From Hypsibius dujardini (Eukaryota > Tardigrada > Eutardigrada > Parachela > Hypsibiidae): a stretch of DNA of 41,149 nt. Positions 13,695-24,679 of the stretch are shown here, piece after piece. The position numbers were made by a program, and so were the translations under genes. Position 1 is the first letter of the stretch. Each line of letters starts with the position of its first letter. The notes beneath the pieces are model-generated. The model was not told where the DNA came from, did not search any database, and saw nothing but the letters and a program-made list of their open reading frames with translations. The stretch covers positions 1 to 41,149 of the forward strand of contig LRSR01011736.1 of assembly GCA_001579985.1 (NCBI GenBank), written 5' to 3'.

Positions 13695-14925
13695 CTTCTG
13701 GCTGGCTGATGAAATTTAAAACAGGGAAGAAAGGAAGATTTCCTGCCAAACAAAATATTCCGTTATATAGAAGGGAGAGATTAACGTAGGAAAAAATTAA
13801 ATAGCAACGAAAATGAATCTTCGCGTGGGGGGGGGGGGAATTTACCTGGAGGCTGGCAGATGAGATCGGGGAACTGGAAGTTGATAAGCAACCAGGGAAG
13901 GAGATCTTGGTGGAAAGAATTCGACAGAATTGCACAAATTCAAGGGCAAAATTGTGACGTCACGGTTTGGCCGTTTCCGTTGCAAATAAATCGACATCAC
14001 CACGTGGTGTTTCAAAAAGTGAAGCCCATTGAACGGTCACGTGGCAGCCGTGAAGGCATTTCGGGATGACGATTGGGGCGATCAGCTGTTTTGCGCTGAC
14101 TGCTTTAAAAACCATGCAACTGCATTGCGAGATCGAGCTCACATAGACTCGCCGGAAAACGTGTTTGACTTTTGCATAAAATATAAATAAATCTGAGTTC
14201 ACAAGGACGTTCTACTAAATATTAGTAACAAATTCAATCGATTCAAGTCATAATTTAAAACACCTACAAATACAAATTACGAGCGAAGTTTAAGTGAAAT
14301 AGGCTAATATTCGAATTGGAAATTTAAAATATAAAATATTTTTAAATACTGATTTATATTTTTTTGATTGTAGATGAAATAAAATTATACTGTTGGTATT
14401 ACGTAAAATCAAAACCGTTTTTTGGACCATTTGGAGTAATTTTCAGAAAAGAAATCTGGCGTATTTTTTGCTTTAGTACTACCCGAAATTTGCATAAATA
14501 GCATCGTCCTGTTCGGCTTGACGCTGGACTAAATGTTCCACTTCGCGGGTCTGCCTCGACGGTCATCGTGCTGGCCCTGCTGGGTGAGATGTTGCGTACT
14601 CTAGTATGCTCCGATCGGTTGATTCATTCATTTGACGAACAGCCACGCAGGCAAGTTTTACAGCATTTATAACCAAGTCCGCATTCGGATTCAGACAACG
14701 TGATTTTAAAGAAAACGGATAGTTACTATTTTAAAAAGCACCTGGTGTTTGCATGTAGATAGGAAAAGAAAAGGGAGACAAGAAGCACGCAGGCACTGCA
14801 AGGCAGTCGATTGATTGATTGAGCTTCACCATTTCTAACAATTAAGCAATCTGCGAGGCAGAGCGGATGGACACAAACAGTGGGAGAGATCAAAGTGACA
14901 GCGAGCGAAGAAGCAGTCGTCGCAA
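13695..14925. other. Intergenic region between TPI and GINS4; no gene seen
   Basis: The left part holds the TPI 5' flank, including a poly-G run near 13827. The part 14220-14500 is strongly A+T-rich with no coding signal. The rest should include the GINS4 3' UTR. Confidence 0.5.
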
Positions 14926-16114
14926 TCACATCAGGATCACCTTGTTCTCCATGACCGGTTTGCGGACAGCACTATACCGCAACAGATACTGAGAGTGCTG
15001 CTCCAGGCTGACCGGCGCGTCACTGGCCCCCAAAATCAGTCCATTAATCTGCTCTCGCGGCTTGACAAAGACGAAGGACTCTAGGCGTGGTTTGAGGGGC
15101 GCTTCCTTCCACTTGTCTAGGATGGCCAAATTCGCCGGCAAGAAAGTGCGTACAGATCCCTCAATCAGCTCTTCCGTGTCCGCCTGGGAAAGGAATTTCT
15201 TTCATCAAATCAGACAACCGGTTAATCAACTACAGTGTTCGAGTAGTGATGGTTAAATAAAACATTTAGATTTCATACAAAATGAAACATATCTAATGGT
15301 TTAAGTAATGTTTCGAATTCAAATAGAACAACTTTGTAAAATTTATTTATTTAAATGTTTCTTTTTAACAACCAGAGAACATATGATAACTATGATTACC
15401 GACATTTATAAATGTAGGGAAAATGCGAAAAAAGCAAGTTATAAAGAGGTTATTTCTCTACTCTCTAGTTGCCTGACTGACTGCCTGCCTGCCTGCCTGC
15501 CTGTCTGTCTTTTATCGTATGCCTTTTTTTCGACAATTTACACAAAATCAATCTAAATATCTTTCTATTCTGACAAAACTACAATCCAGCAATGCTTCCT
15601 ATCAACCACTTAGAAATACTTCGCCTCTACTCAAACAGCAATCAATCGAGGCGCAGACGCGCTGTGTCAAAGCAATAAGCGATGTCTCGATCAACCAATC
15701 AATCACAGATCCACATACCTGATAACGCTGCAAAAATTTATATTCCGCCGTTGTCATTACAAAGTCCCTCTCCGCCGCGGACAACTGTAAATAATGCAGC
15801 GCGTAATTCTCCAGCTTCTCCAGCCGACAGCGCAAATAATTGGAGAGCATGTAGCGCACGCGATTGGCCTCCATCTTGTGGCAATGCAGGAAAAAGGGAT
15901 CCTTGACATGCTTCGCCTTCTCCAGATTGCTCTCCACCGTGCCGATCTGCTCCAGCAGCATCTCCACCGTCTCCTGCTTGTGCGGCAGCAGCTCGGGGGC
16001 CAGGCGTTCGCTGCGCCAAATGTCTTTTAGATCGGTCAAGAGCTGCGCGGTGGTGTAGACGGTGGAGGAGTCATCGAGAGCGACTCCGCTGACGTCCATT
16101 TCAGGGAGATCCAT
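14926..16114 (-). CDS. GINS4: GINS complex subunit SLD5
   Basis: Two minus-strand exons, 16114-15719 and 15183-14926, are joined in phase 0 (CAG|gtatgt ... cccag|GCG) and encode 217 aa, close to the usual 220-225. SLD5 is one of four GINS subunits. GINS joins CDC45 and MCM2-7 to form the replicative CMG helicase in the nucleus. The helical A domain is in exon 1 (VYTTAQLLTDLKDIWRSE, then KDPFFLHCHKMEANRVRYML and a leucine-rich helix YLRCRLEKLENYALHYL). The small C-terminal B domain is in exon 2, ending SQYLLRYSAVRKPVMENKVI. The start MDLPEMD is the first in-frame Met. It is divergent from uL30m with 473 bp between start codons. Confidence 0.94.
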
Positions 16115-16587
16115 TTCTATCGACGAGAAAAAAATGGCGAACTTTATTATGCTTGCAGAGGGGAGTTAGTTAGACTGAAGCCAGAATAAAAGGAGTTTTG
16201 AATTTCTTCAAAATTAAAAGGATGGAGACGAAAAGTCGGAAAAAATAGGTAACAGAAAGAAGGGAGCGCCAAAATAGAAATAGGGAACTCTGAAACAGAA
16301 TAAGCGAACGCCCTCATAGAATCTGAGAAACACGAGATTTGCCCGGGATGATTGGGTTCTTGGCCGAACAAATATTGCTTTTAAACTGGAACAATTATTC
16401 CTTTGACTGAACAATCAGTTTGGTTCTTGATTGAATTGAACTCATGAATTGAATTGATCCAATACCGGTAATAATTCCATCAATCAATCGATCAATCAAA
16501 TTCACTTCAACTTTAAGTCAAGCTCTGAGTTTCCTTTAATTTTTGCTGTGTGATAATATATTTTTTCTTTCTCCTCCAGCTTGTACG
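16115..16587. promoter_or_regulatory. Shared head-to-head promoter region of GINS4 and MRPL30
   Basis: The 473 bp between two divergent start codons must contain both 5' UTRs and, most simply, a bidirectional promoter. It includes an AATCAATCAATC motif near 16480 and a pyrimidine tract ending in CTCCTCCAG just before the MRPL30 ATG, which could be a 5'-UTR splice acceptor. No TATA box is convincing. Confidence 0.5.
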
Positions 16588-18242
16588 ATGATGATTCGAA
16601 ATCCCGTTTGTGCATCATTATCACGGCTTCTCAGCCCGTCCACCTGCCCATTACCCAGCCAAGCCGTCCGTCATGCCCATCAGATCGGGAAGCAGCCGCT
16701 GGCATGGGGCCATTCTCACGTCTGCAAGTGGACCAATGAGAAGGGCAAGGAGCAGTTGCGGCGCATCATGCCGGCGGTGATGAAGCTGTCGCAAGAGCGG
16801 CGCGGCCATCTGTGGAACTCTAAAGAAGGCTCCCAAGACGGTGACACGGAGGCGACCGATGGAAATGGCGACCTCAGCAAAAGCAACGGTCCTGATGGCG
16901 GCGGCCATAAGATGGCGGTGGTTCCCAGCTTCGCCAGGTAGGTTTTCAGCTTGCCATGTGGCACATTTAAAGACGCCCACTCTTGATACTATTAGTTAAA
17001 AGTGCATTGCAGTCATCAACCGATGGCGCGACATGGTAAATTGAATTTCATAATCGGAGTTTTTTTAGCCAATGAAGCAATCAATTGATAAACGCAGTGC
17101 GAATTTGTCTGTGTTAATTCTATCGTGTCTCTTATGGGTTGATTGGCGTATTGATTTGAAAGTTTATGGGGCTGGGACTGGGAGTGGGAGACAGGTCAAC
17201 ATTCGCTAGAAAGTTTTTTGATTGCAAAGAAGATGTGTATGGATGATAATCAGGTCTAGCCGTGTTTATCAATATTATTTTTATTAAATTTGTCTTTAAA
17301 TTTGATTAAGATTTCCACTGAATTTCAAATTAACTTAGGTAACTATTTTCTCTTTTCATTTTTTCAGTTGACTAAAAGAACTAAACTAAAATATTTTAAA
17401 CTACTGTGCTCAACTGATTTCCAAAAAAACTTGATTAGAATTTTTGATTTCTAAAGAATTAAACTAAAAGCCTTAGTAATTCGTTTTCAATTGGCTAATA
17501 AATCAAAATTAGTCAATTTAAATATTGTTTTTTTTGCCAAATCCCTGAAGATGGGTTATTTTTTTCGGATTATCAACTTTAATCTGATCTGTCGAAAAGC
17601 TCACGTGCACACTGCGAAAAAACTCTCTTCATCTCTCTACCAACAGAGCCTAAAACTTTTCCATGTAAACCGGTTGGATTTTTCATCCGTTCTTCCAGGT
17701 TCGCTGAGTTTCGCGAGCGCGACCTCAACTTCCGCGCGGCCAAACTGCACTGCGTATGGCGCTGCGCCAAAATGGCCGGTCGGCCGGCCTACGAGAAGGC
17801 GATCATGATGAGCCTCAAGCTGGACACGCCGATCGGCGTGATGACCATCCTCAAGAACACCCCCGAGATCAACTACAAACTCTGGCTGGTCAAGCAAATG
17901 ATTCGCATCGTGCCGCTGACCCTGCCGGACGGCATCCCGGACGAGGACCGTTTCCGCGGCTTCCTGCTGAAAAGGAATGGCCAGCTGGTGCAGTCCAAGC
18001 TGTACCGGGACAACTACAACCGCGCACGTGGTCGCCCGGACCTCGAGCGGTACGTGCTGCTGCGGGAGGAGCAGGAGTGTGCGATGCGGAAAAAGTGGTT
18101 CTACGGCAGTCTGGACGGGACACTGTTGCCGACCGTGTCGGTGGACCGGCAGCCAGCCTCTCTTATGCACTACCCCAAGGGCCGGTCGCAGGTCGGCAAG
18201 GGGGTCTACTCGACGTATCGCAAAACGGAGGGCGTAATGTAG
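16588..18242 (+). CDS. MRPL30: Mitochondrial large ribosomal subunit protein uL30m
   Basis: Two exons, 16588-16937 and 17699-18242, are joined with donor GCCAG|gtaggt and acceptor ttccag|G, giving 297 aa. The N-terminus, MMIRNPVCASLSRLL, is basic and serine-rich like a mitochondrial targeting peptide. The uL30 domain lies in exon 2: AGRPAYEKAIMMSLKL, then ILKNTPEINYKLWLVKQM and IRIVPLTLPDGIP, which is the pattern of mitochondrial L30. The protein is much longer than vertebrate L30m (about 160 aa), with a low-complexity Asp/Gly/Ser-rich stretch near residues 90-112 and a basic C-terminal extension of about 100 residues. The first of two adjacent ATGs was taken as start. Confidence 0.85.
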
Positions 18243-19071
18243 TTTGATGTTGTACATTGCGAATGTGGTCGCTGGATTCATTGATTTGACCCCTTGTTTT
18301 TTGGGGGGAGAGCTGACGGTTATTAAAATGTTACATGTCTCCCTTGAATTTGAGTTGAATGTGAACTCCGGTAATGATTGGCTCGGCTAGCTGTGCTACT
18401 TACGGAATGAGGTAGTCGATTTTAAATTTGGTTTTCGGTTTTGGGAACCGCGTTTTCGATTATTGCGCTTCACTTCACAATAGTCTGTCCGGTCGACAAA
18501 GGTCTCGGCGGACTGGAAGCCGGAAATTGGAATGCTTATTCTAAAGGGTGGATCACACTTCGGACCGGGGGTCTTCACTGTCTCCTCGGAACTAGCAAAA
18601 TGTCCGCGAACAAAATTCAGTTGGGTATTGTACATGATCGCTTGACTTATTGATTGAAATCTCTTCTGTTGATTCTCAAATTTCAAGGCTACTTTTGCCT
18701 TTTGGCCCTTTAAATTGTGAGTACTACTAAATGTACTATACATATATAAGAGTTATTCCGTGAAATTTGTGACGAGTTTGAATGATTAGTTTGCCCAACT
18801 CTCCTGCCTCTTCAGTCTGGTAATGGCTTGGAAGTTGGAACTCAGGGAAGAGTTTCGGACTCTTGACGACGACATTTCCCGTTTTTCTTTTTTCAAAGTC
18901 AGTATAATGCCATGTCATGAATTGGAGAAAGAGCTGAATAAACAAGCGTTGCAGAAACTCAGAGAAGGGAAAAAAATACTACTGAATATTAACGATAAAA
19001 AATCACATCATTTTGAGCGGAAGGTGTATTGATATTCCTACCAATCAGCCGAGTTTTCCATTCACGATTTA
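18243..19071. other. Spacer between convergent MRPL30 and acid phosphatase genes
   Basis: Both 3' UTRs should be here. An ATTAAA occurs near 18323 on the plus strand. The 60-115-residue ORFs on both strands match nothing I recognise. Confidence 0.5.
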
Positions 19072-21055
19072 TCAACGATCATTTACAGGACTCATAGTCT
19101 GAGTGTGAAGAGTTTGACCGTTGGTGGCGTCGATGAAGCGGAACGTCATGGCACCGTCGCTCAACTGGAACGTGCCGAAACCGCCGAGTTTCGAGGTGTC
19201 CGCCCAGTAGTACTTCAACGATCCCGCTGAAAAACGAAAGTAATGTTAGTCAACACAGGGAGAATGCATTATTCCTTGGGAGCAACGAGGGCGCGTCAAT
19301 CATTACGAGGAACTGTGTTGATGTGTTTCTGGCTGTCTTCGATGAAGTTGGCGGATCCGACGACAAAGTACTCGGTGGTCCAATTCTTGGCCGCTACCTC
19401 GATGTGCTGGAGATTGTGGTCATGTCCGCAGATGTAGGCCTGCACACGGTACTGATGGAGGAGCGGGAAGAGCTGGTTCACCAGGCAGTCGGTGGAGCCG
19501 TGCTCGGCGACACTGTAGACGGGGTAGTGGCCACCCACAATGATGTAGTTTGCCCTGGAAAATGACGATATAAAGATGTCGTGGTGAACTGGGAGACGAG
19601 GTTCAGACAGAAGCAAACTAGATGCATACTGATGCGTGCACTGGAACGCTACTGAAAGGAACAGGAAACGTACAGGCAGACAGGTAAACGGATAGACAGA
19701 TATACAAACAAACAGGCAGGCAGGCAAACAGGCAGGCAGGCAGGCAAACAGGCAGGCAGACCGACAGACAGATGAGCAGACGAACAGACCGACTTTACGG
19801 GCAGATAGGACAGACATACACTGTACATAAAGTCAAACTTTAGTAATCAAGCATTCGATGCTCCAGCTTTAAAGAATAACAACAAAGGGACTACATACTT
19901 TGAGGCCGCTAGAGTCTGTTCTATCCACGCCCATTGGTCAGCGGCAATTTGCTGACTCTTCTTGGTGGTGTGGGGTTTGGGTGCTTGGTGAAGAAAATCG
20001 TGGTCGCTGTTCCCGCAGAGGAGAATAGTATCAATAAGAATTATTTCAACGGACGAGTCGGTTCCGACATTAAATTTGAGGTTGTAATAATAATCCGGAA
20101 ATTTCCTGCAAAGAGTAAATAATGAATATTTACCGCGAGTTCATCGCCGATCGGTAAAACACTGAGTCTGTCTTTTGGACATTTCCGCATGTTTCTCTGT
20201 CTGTCTGTCCGTTTATTTGTCTGCTTGTCTGTCTGTCTGTCTGCCTAACTGTCTGTCTGTCTGCCTGCATGCCTTTTTGTCTGTCCGTCTGCTGGTCTGT
20301 CAGCTTGTTTGCCTGCCAGTCTGTCACTCTATCAGGTTGTCTGTCAGTCTGTCCGATCATGTTCGGGCAGCACTCTTGCGCATGTCTGTCGAAGGGTCAT
20401 AAACCCCTCGCTTACATCGGATTAGATAAGACCGAACAACAGTGTGACTTACCACCGGTTTAATTTATCGGTATATGCAATTTCCGCAGACACATTGCCA
20501 TTGTGGTCGTGATTGCCGGCGATGAAATACCACGGTGTGTCCAGGGCACTGGCACTGAACACCGTCTCGTATGTCTCCGCGAAACGCTTATCCTCCACAT
20601 TCTTCACTCCGTCGAAGTAGAAGTTATCCCCAAGCGCGAGAGTAAATTGCGAATTCAGCGTTTCTGCCGTCGATCCCATCTGCTTCGCAATGGCAAGCTC
20701 CACCGCTGTACTGTAAGATGGAGCACACAAGAAGAAGAGATTAATTAAATTAAAATCAATCAAAGCAAGGCGCAAATCAATCAATCAATCGACCGCGTAC
20801 GTTTACCATTAACAATACAGCCAATTCATCAATCAATCGGAATAGCACACAAATCAGTGGCGCTTACTGGTACGGCGTGACAGGAAGACCGCCCCAATCG
20901 CCGAGCACGAGGAAGTTTAAGGTGTCCTCTTTCAAACTGGTGTGCGTTTTAGTTTCCCGCATCTTGTCCGGGACAATGACACCGAGTGATGGGGATACGA
21001 AGCAGCAGGCCAAGCAGAGGAGGAGGCCGTTGACCAACGCCATCTCGTCGCTCAA
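19072..21055 (-). CDS. ACP5: Tartrate-resistant acid phosphatase (purple acid phosphatase type 5)
   Basis: Five minus-strand exons keep frame and encode 351 aa: 21055-20868, 20710-20453, 20105-19899, 19554-19307 and 19226-19072. If MALVNG at 21043 is the true start, the protein is 347 aa; that choice places a cleaner signal peptide (LLLCLACCFVSPSLG) at the N-terminus, so the enzyme is secreted or lysosomal. The binuclear Fe/metal centre of purple acid phosphatases is complete: GDWGG (Asp53), LGDNFYF, GNHDH, GGHYPVYS and CGHDHNLQH, in that order. It hydrolyses phosphomonoesters at acid pH. It resembles animal ACP5 throughout, including LLCGNSDH and the C-terminal KYYWADTSKLGGF. A CAGA-rich repeat fills the intron between exons 3 and 4, and a CTGT tract fills the one between exons 2 and 3. 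Confidence 0.96.
19670..19800. repeat. (CAGG/CAGA)n tract in an ACP5 intron
   Basis: CAGGCAGG and CAGACAGA runs between exons 19899 and 19554. Confidence 0.85.
20200..20352. repeat. (CTGT)n tract in an ACP5 intron
   Basis: CTGTCTGT runs with CTGC variants between exons 20453 and 20105. Confidence 0.85.
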
Positions 21056-21690
21056 GACAATTTTCGAGAATTTTAATTTATAGCAGCTCGGAAAATGAAT
21101 GGATCTAAATCAGCGGCAGCAAAAGTTGACTTGACTTGGACTTCGAAGGTGGTCTGGCACTAAGCGTTTCGGTATCGTATCGCAGCCGATAGAATAGATT
21201 ATTGAAGTACGATTACTCGTACTGTAAGTACTACGCACGTGGCAAAAACCTTGCGCTGACCGAATCAGGCACTTTAAGTCGCAAATGTGTATAACAGTAG
21301 AACAGCCCCATGCGTCGATCGAGTGTAATGGCTTAACTCGGTTAGGGCAAGGTTTTTGCCACGTGTTTATGTGCCTAGTAAGAAAGACACCAGATTTGGC
21401 CAGCTGATGTACCAAAGAAACAAAGAAATCACTTGGTTTATCGTCACAAATTCGTAGTACGAGTAATTAGGAGGGCGGAAAATGAATGAAATTGTTATGG
21501 AACGGAACTGCCAGAACTCAAGACCAGATGGAGAAAATATACTAATTTCAAATTAACAAAACTTATTTACTAGTAATTGCACTACAGTAGTGGTCAAAGA
21601 GGATAAATTATATATTATTTATTCTCTTTGGGTAGTGGTACAGTGGTACTTACTAGTAACACTAACTCTAACATAGTAACATGGCTACAG
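21056..21690. other. ACP5 upstream region; no gene seen
   Basis: Apart from the MITE at 21234-21367, this is A+T-rich sequence without coding signal. It should contain the ACP5 promoter near its left end. Confidence 0.5.
21234..21367. mobile_element. MITE (CACACGTGGCAAAAACC family), left copy
   Basis: This 134-bp inverted repeat has arms reading CACGTGGCAAAAACCTTGCG and its near-complement at the right end, flanked by TA (21232-21233 and 21368-21369). Read in reverse complement, it is clearly homologous along its length to the element at 39498-39628. Confidence 0.82.
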
Positions 21691-22040
21691 CTATTTTACC
21701 CCTATTTGCTGTGTATGGGGCCAAATAGCACCCCGGCTATTTTACCCCTACCTGGGGTAAAATAGAATCCCGGCTATTTTACCCCTACCTGTATACGTCA
21801 CTAGGGGCCCAATAGCACCCCGACTATTTTACCCCTACCTGGGGTAAAATAGAATCCCGACTATTTTACCCCTACCTGTATACGTCACTAGGGGCCAAAT
21901 AGCACCCCGACTATTTTACCCCTACCTGTGTACGTTACTAGGGGCCCAATAGCACCCCGACTATTTTACCCCTACCTGTACACGTCACTAGGGGTCCAAT
22001 AGCACCCCCGCTAATTTACCCCTACTTGGAATAAAATAGA
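21691..22040. repeat. Palindromic minisatellite array, left copy
   Basis: About four composite units of roughly 85-90 bp. Each contains CTATTTTACCCC-TACCT-GGGGTAAAATAG, a perfect palindrome with 12-bp arms, followed by CTATTTTACCCCTACCTG and a variable part with ACGTCACTAGGGGCCCAATAG. A related array in opposite orientation is at 39187-39481. Confidence 0.88.
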
Positions 22041-22079
22041 ACTTGGACTTCCGCAAAAGCGATACTGCACCAAGACAAG

Positions 22080-22280
22080 CAGAAAAAAAGACAGACAAAC
22101 ATAAACAAACAGACAGACTGACTGACCGACCGACCGACCAACCGACCGACTGACAGACAGACAGACAGACAGGCAGGCAGAGAGACGGACGGATGGGCAG
22201 CTAGAAAGACATGCAGATAGACAGGTAAACAGGTCCGGCAGACAAAACAAACAGGCAGACAGTAATGAAAGCAGTCAGCC

Positions 22281-22359
<79 letters not shown>

Positions 22360-22530
22360 GAGCAATCCGACCGACAGACCGGCCGACAGATCGACAGACA
22401 GACAGACAGACAGACTGACAGACAAGCAATCCGGCAGACAGACAGACACGCCGGCACATGGAAAGACAGACAGACTGACAGACAAGCAATCCGGCAGACA
22501 GACAGACACGCCGGCACATGGAAAGACACA
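22080..22530. repeat. (CAGA)n array with an internal 60-bp tandem duplication
   Basis: Long CAGACAGA runs. A 60-bp block containing AAGCAATCCGGCAGACAGAC and CGCCGGCACATGGAAAGACA is present twice in tandem, ending near 22467 and 22527. It is adjacent to the palindromic array. Confidence 0.93.
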
Positions 22531-23288
22531 CATGCCCAACGCGGCAAGTAGCAGCAGTAGCACCTACCGGAATGGCCGTTTCGTCCGACTGTCCCATCGC
22601 CCTATACTATCTGCTTTCCGGACTAAGCCTTATCTTACTCATAATAATACTGGGAAGAGGACGTTAATTGTTGGGATAATTTCCGGTTACTCTCATTCTT
22701 TCTTCTTACCAAACCTTTTTCGTAACTGCTTTTCTTAAACTCGGCTTAATTGCCTGTGGATCAGGCGGCTTACTAAATTGGTAGGCCAGCACCACCACAG
22801 AAACCAGTCGCCTCACTGTCCGGCCCCCCATTCAGCTGGTTTTTTCTCAAGTGACACAGCCCGTGTACTAGTACTGAGAAAATCTAAGAATCGGTTCGGC
22901 TTTCCAGCACCCGGTTAAAATAGTTGGAAATTTTGACCAGATCGGTTACTGTTATATTCTACTTTGTTTGACTTTAGGGTAATGCAGCTTAATGAGTTAG
23001 TGGAAGCAGAAGAATTCACATTGAAGTTACTTAAACTACACATGGTATAGCTCTTACAAATAGTAGATGAATAACAATTCTTGTTCTCTAAAACGAGGCG
23101 TACTGCCGACAGGCATCGCAAGTTCAGTTTACAACATTACTGTTTCGGTTTTTCTTTTGGACGCAAATCTTGTGGTACGATTTGGTTTTGCATTCTAGAC
23201 ATTGCACTTTGCAAGTAGCTACTGGAAAACGACGATTCAGACATAATGGATTACTTATGATATTGATAATAGTTACTCAATGGAATAT
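22531..23288. other. Non-coding stretch inside the mobile-element region
   Basis: I see nothing that looks like a gene or a known element end here; only short unrelated ORFs are present. Confidence 0.4.
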
Positions 23289-23906
23289 CTAGTTGCGACA
23301 TTCCCTCCTACTTAAGAAACATATTAAGAATATTACTAAAAGGGCGAGGATGAAGTCCGAAGAGTGATAATGTAAGATGACGTTACGAATGCAGCGCGCA
23401 GAAGCTGGGCTTAAAGGTTGGTCAGGACGGTACTTATGACGGCGAAAACCGCGTTTAGGTTCAGTAGTCTTACCGGAGATAGCTGAAAAGGCAATGCTCA
23501 AACTGCGGTAGAAAGCGGGTTTGTCAGCTTCGTCCAAAAAGGTGGATGCACGTGACGCAATTTCATCGATGGTGTTCATTGGGTCTCCTTCAAGTCGAAA
23601 ACGCAGGTTGGAGCGGACCCAGAGGCAAACATTGAACGCACGGTTGTTCTCGTCACCAAAATCATTAGGCATGTTGATGGAACCGTACGGAAATTAAAAT
23701 TCAGGGGAAAGAAAACGTTGGTAAACGGTAGCAGACGGGACGGGAACCAGCAAGGCGGGTTGAACAGGCATGCCATTATCATCCACGATGAAGGAGTCGG
23801 GACCTGCTGAAAAGGGACTTGGAGAGCTCGAGATGGTAAATTTGCTAGGGTCTGGGTGAAGAGACAAAGAGAGAGTTGGCTTTGACCAACTTCGGTAGGG
23901 AGTCAT
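23289..23906 (-). pseudogene. Decayed ORF with a C-terminal membrane segment, unknown
   Basis: One minus-strand frame is open from 23906 to 23289 except for a single TAA at 23694-23696, about 205 codons in all. The first part is Pro/Ser-rich. The middle has DEIASRASTFLDEADK and FYRSLSIAFSAISG. The end is a hydrophobic stretch, DFILALLVIFLICFLSRRE, that looks like a membrane anchor with a basic stop-transfer. I do not recognise the family. Its length with one stop, in a region of mobile DNA, suggests a remnant gene, possibly of the same element as the envelope-like frames at 24.9-26.1 kb. It could also be chance. Confidence 0.35.
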
Positions 23907-24660
23907 TACTGTCCGAAACGAGCGGCGTCGAACAGTGGGCCATGATTGCTGGAGTGAAACAAAATATAATGAAACCCAAGAACAGATTAACGCAATGCAG
24001 AAAGTTTATATATGTGAAAAAAACCAGTCAAGGAGAAAGAACGTGAAATGCAGAAAATTCCCGAGGCCAATTTAGAAGAATCCGTATGTGACGAACAGGT
24101 GAATGAAGACAATCTTAGCAAAACAACAGAGAAAAGAGACAACATTGGACAGAGAGTCGCACATGCAATCTTTTCTCGGATTTTTGTTTCTTTTTCTTTT
24201 AATTCGGTTTGGATAACACAATGGGCATCACTTCTTTTTTCTGACAAGCAAAATCGATTCTTTTCTTTTCTGTGTTCCCAAGTCTGATCCTGCCCAATTT
24301 TACATTTTCATTTGTTTTTTCATTTAGACCAGATTGCCTGTCTAATCAATTTCGGTAGGCTGAAATGAAACACAAAATACAACTTTGGTAATCATAATAT
24401 ATACTTACTTGGCCCGTGCTTATTTTTTGGCCAGAGGGTTGGTAATAGTTAAATTTTATTTTATTTTTAAGACAAGTTCAACATTTTCTGGCATTTCTTT
24501 TTTTCCTCCCCTTTTTTTAATTAATAATTTAATGTGGGTTGAACTGTCAGCGGTTAAGTCGAAAACAGAATACAATACACCCAAGCGGTTAGTTAAAAGG
24601 GAGAAGCCAGGCACAAAATGATAGATATACGATAACTTAAACCCATCACCGAAATCGGGC
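23907..24660. other. A+T-rich stretch without a clear gene
   Basis: Only short, mutually overlapping ORFs with biased composition are seen. It could be the degraded interior of an old element. Confidence 0.35.
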
Positions 24661-24679
24661 AAGATACACAAGACGGTAC

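Noticed and set aside
17637-18281. 214-aa minus-strand ORF
   Set aside because: Antisense shadow of the GC-rich second MRPL30 exon, whose sense frame has clear family motifs.
21691-22040. CRISPR-like array
   Set aside because: Units are palindromic minisatellite repeats with similar, not unique, intervening parts, in an animal genome.
22022-22597. 191-aa minus-strand ORF rich in Cys, Leu, Ser and Val (and similar ORFs at 619-1160, 9312-9824, 11975-12400, 20175-20402)
   Set aside because: They are translations of CTGT/CAGA tetranucleotide arrays, open in several frames at once; no real protein pattern.
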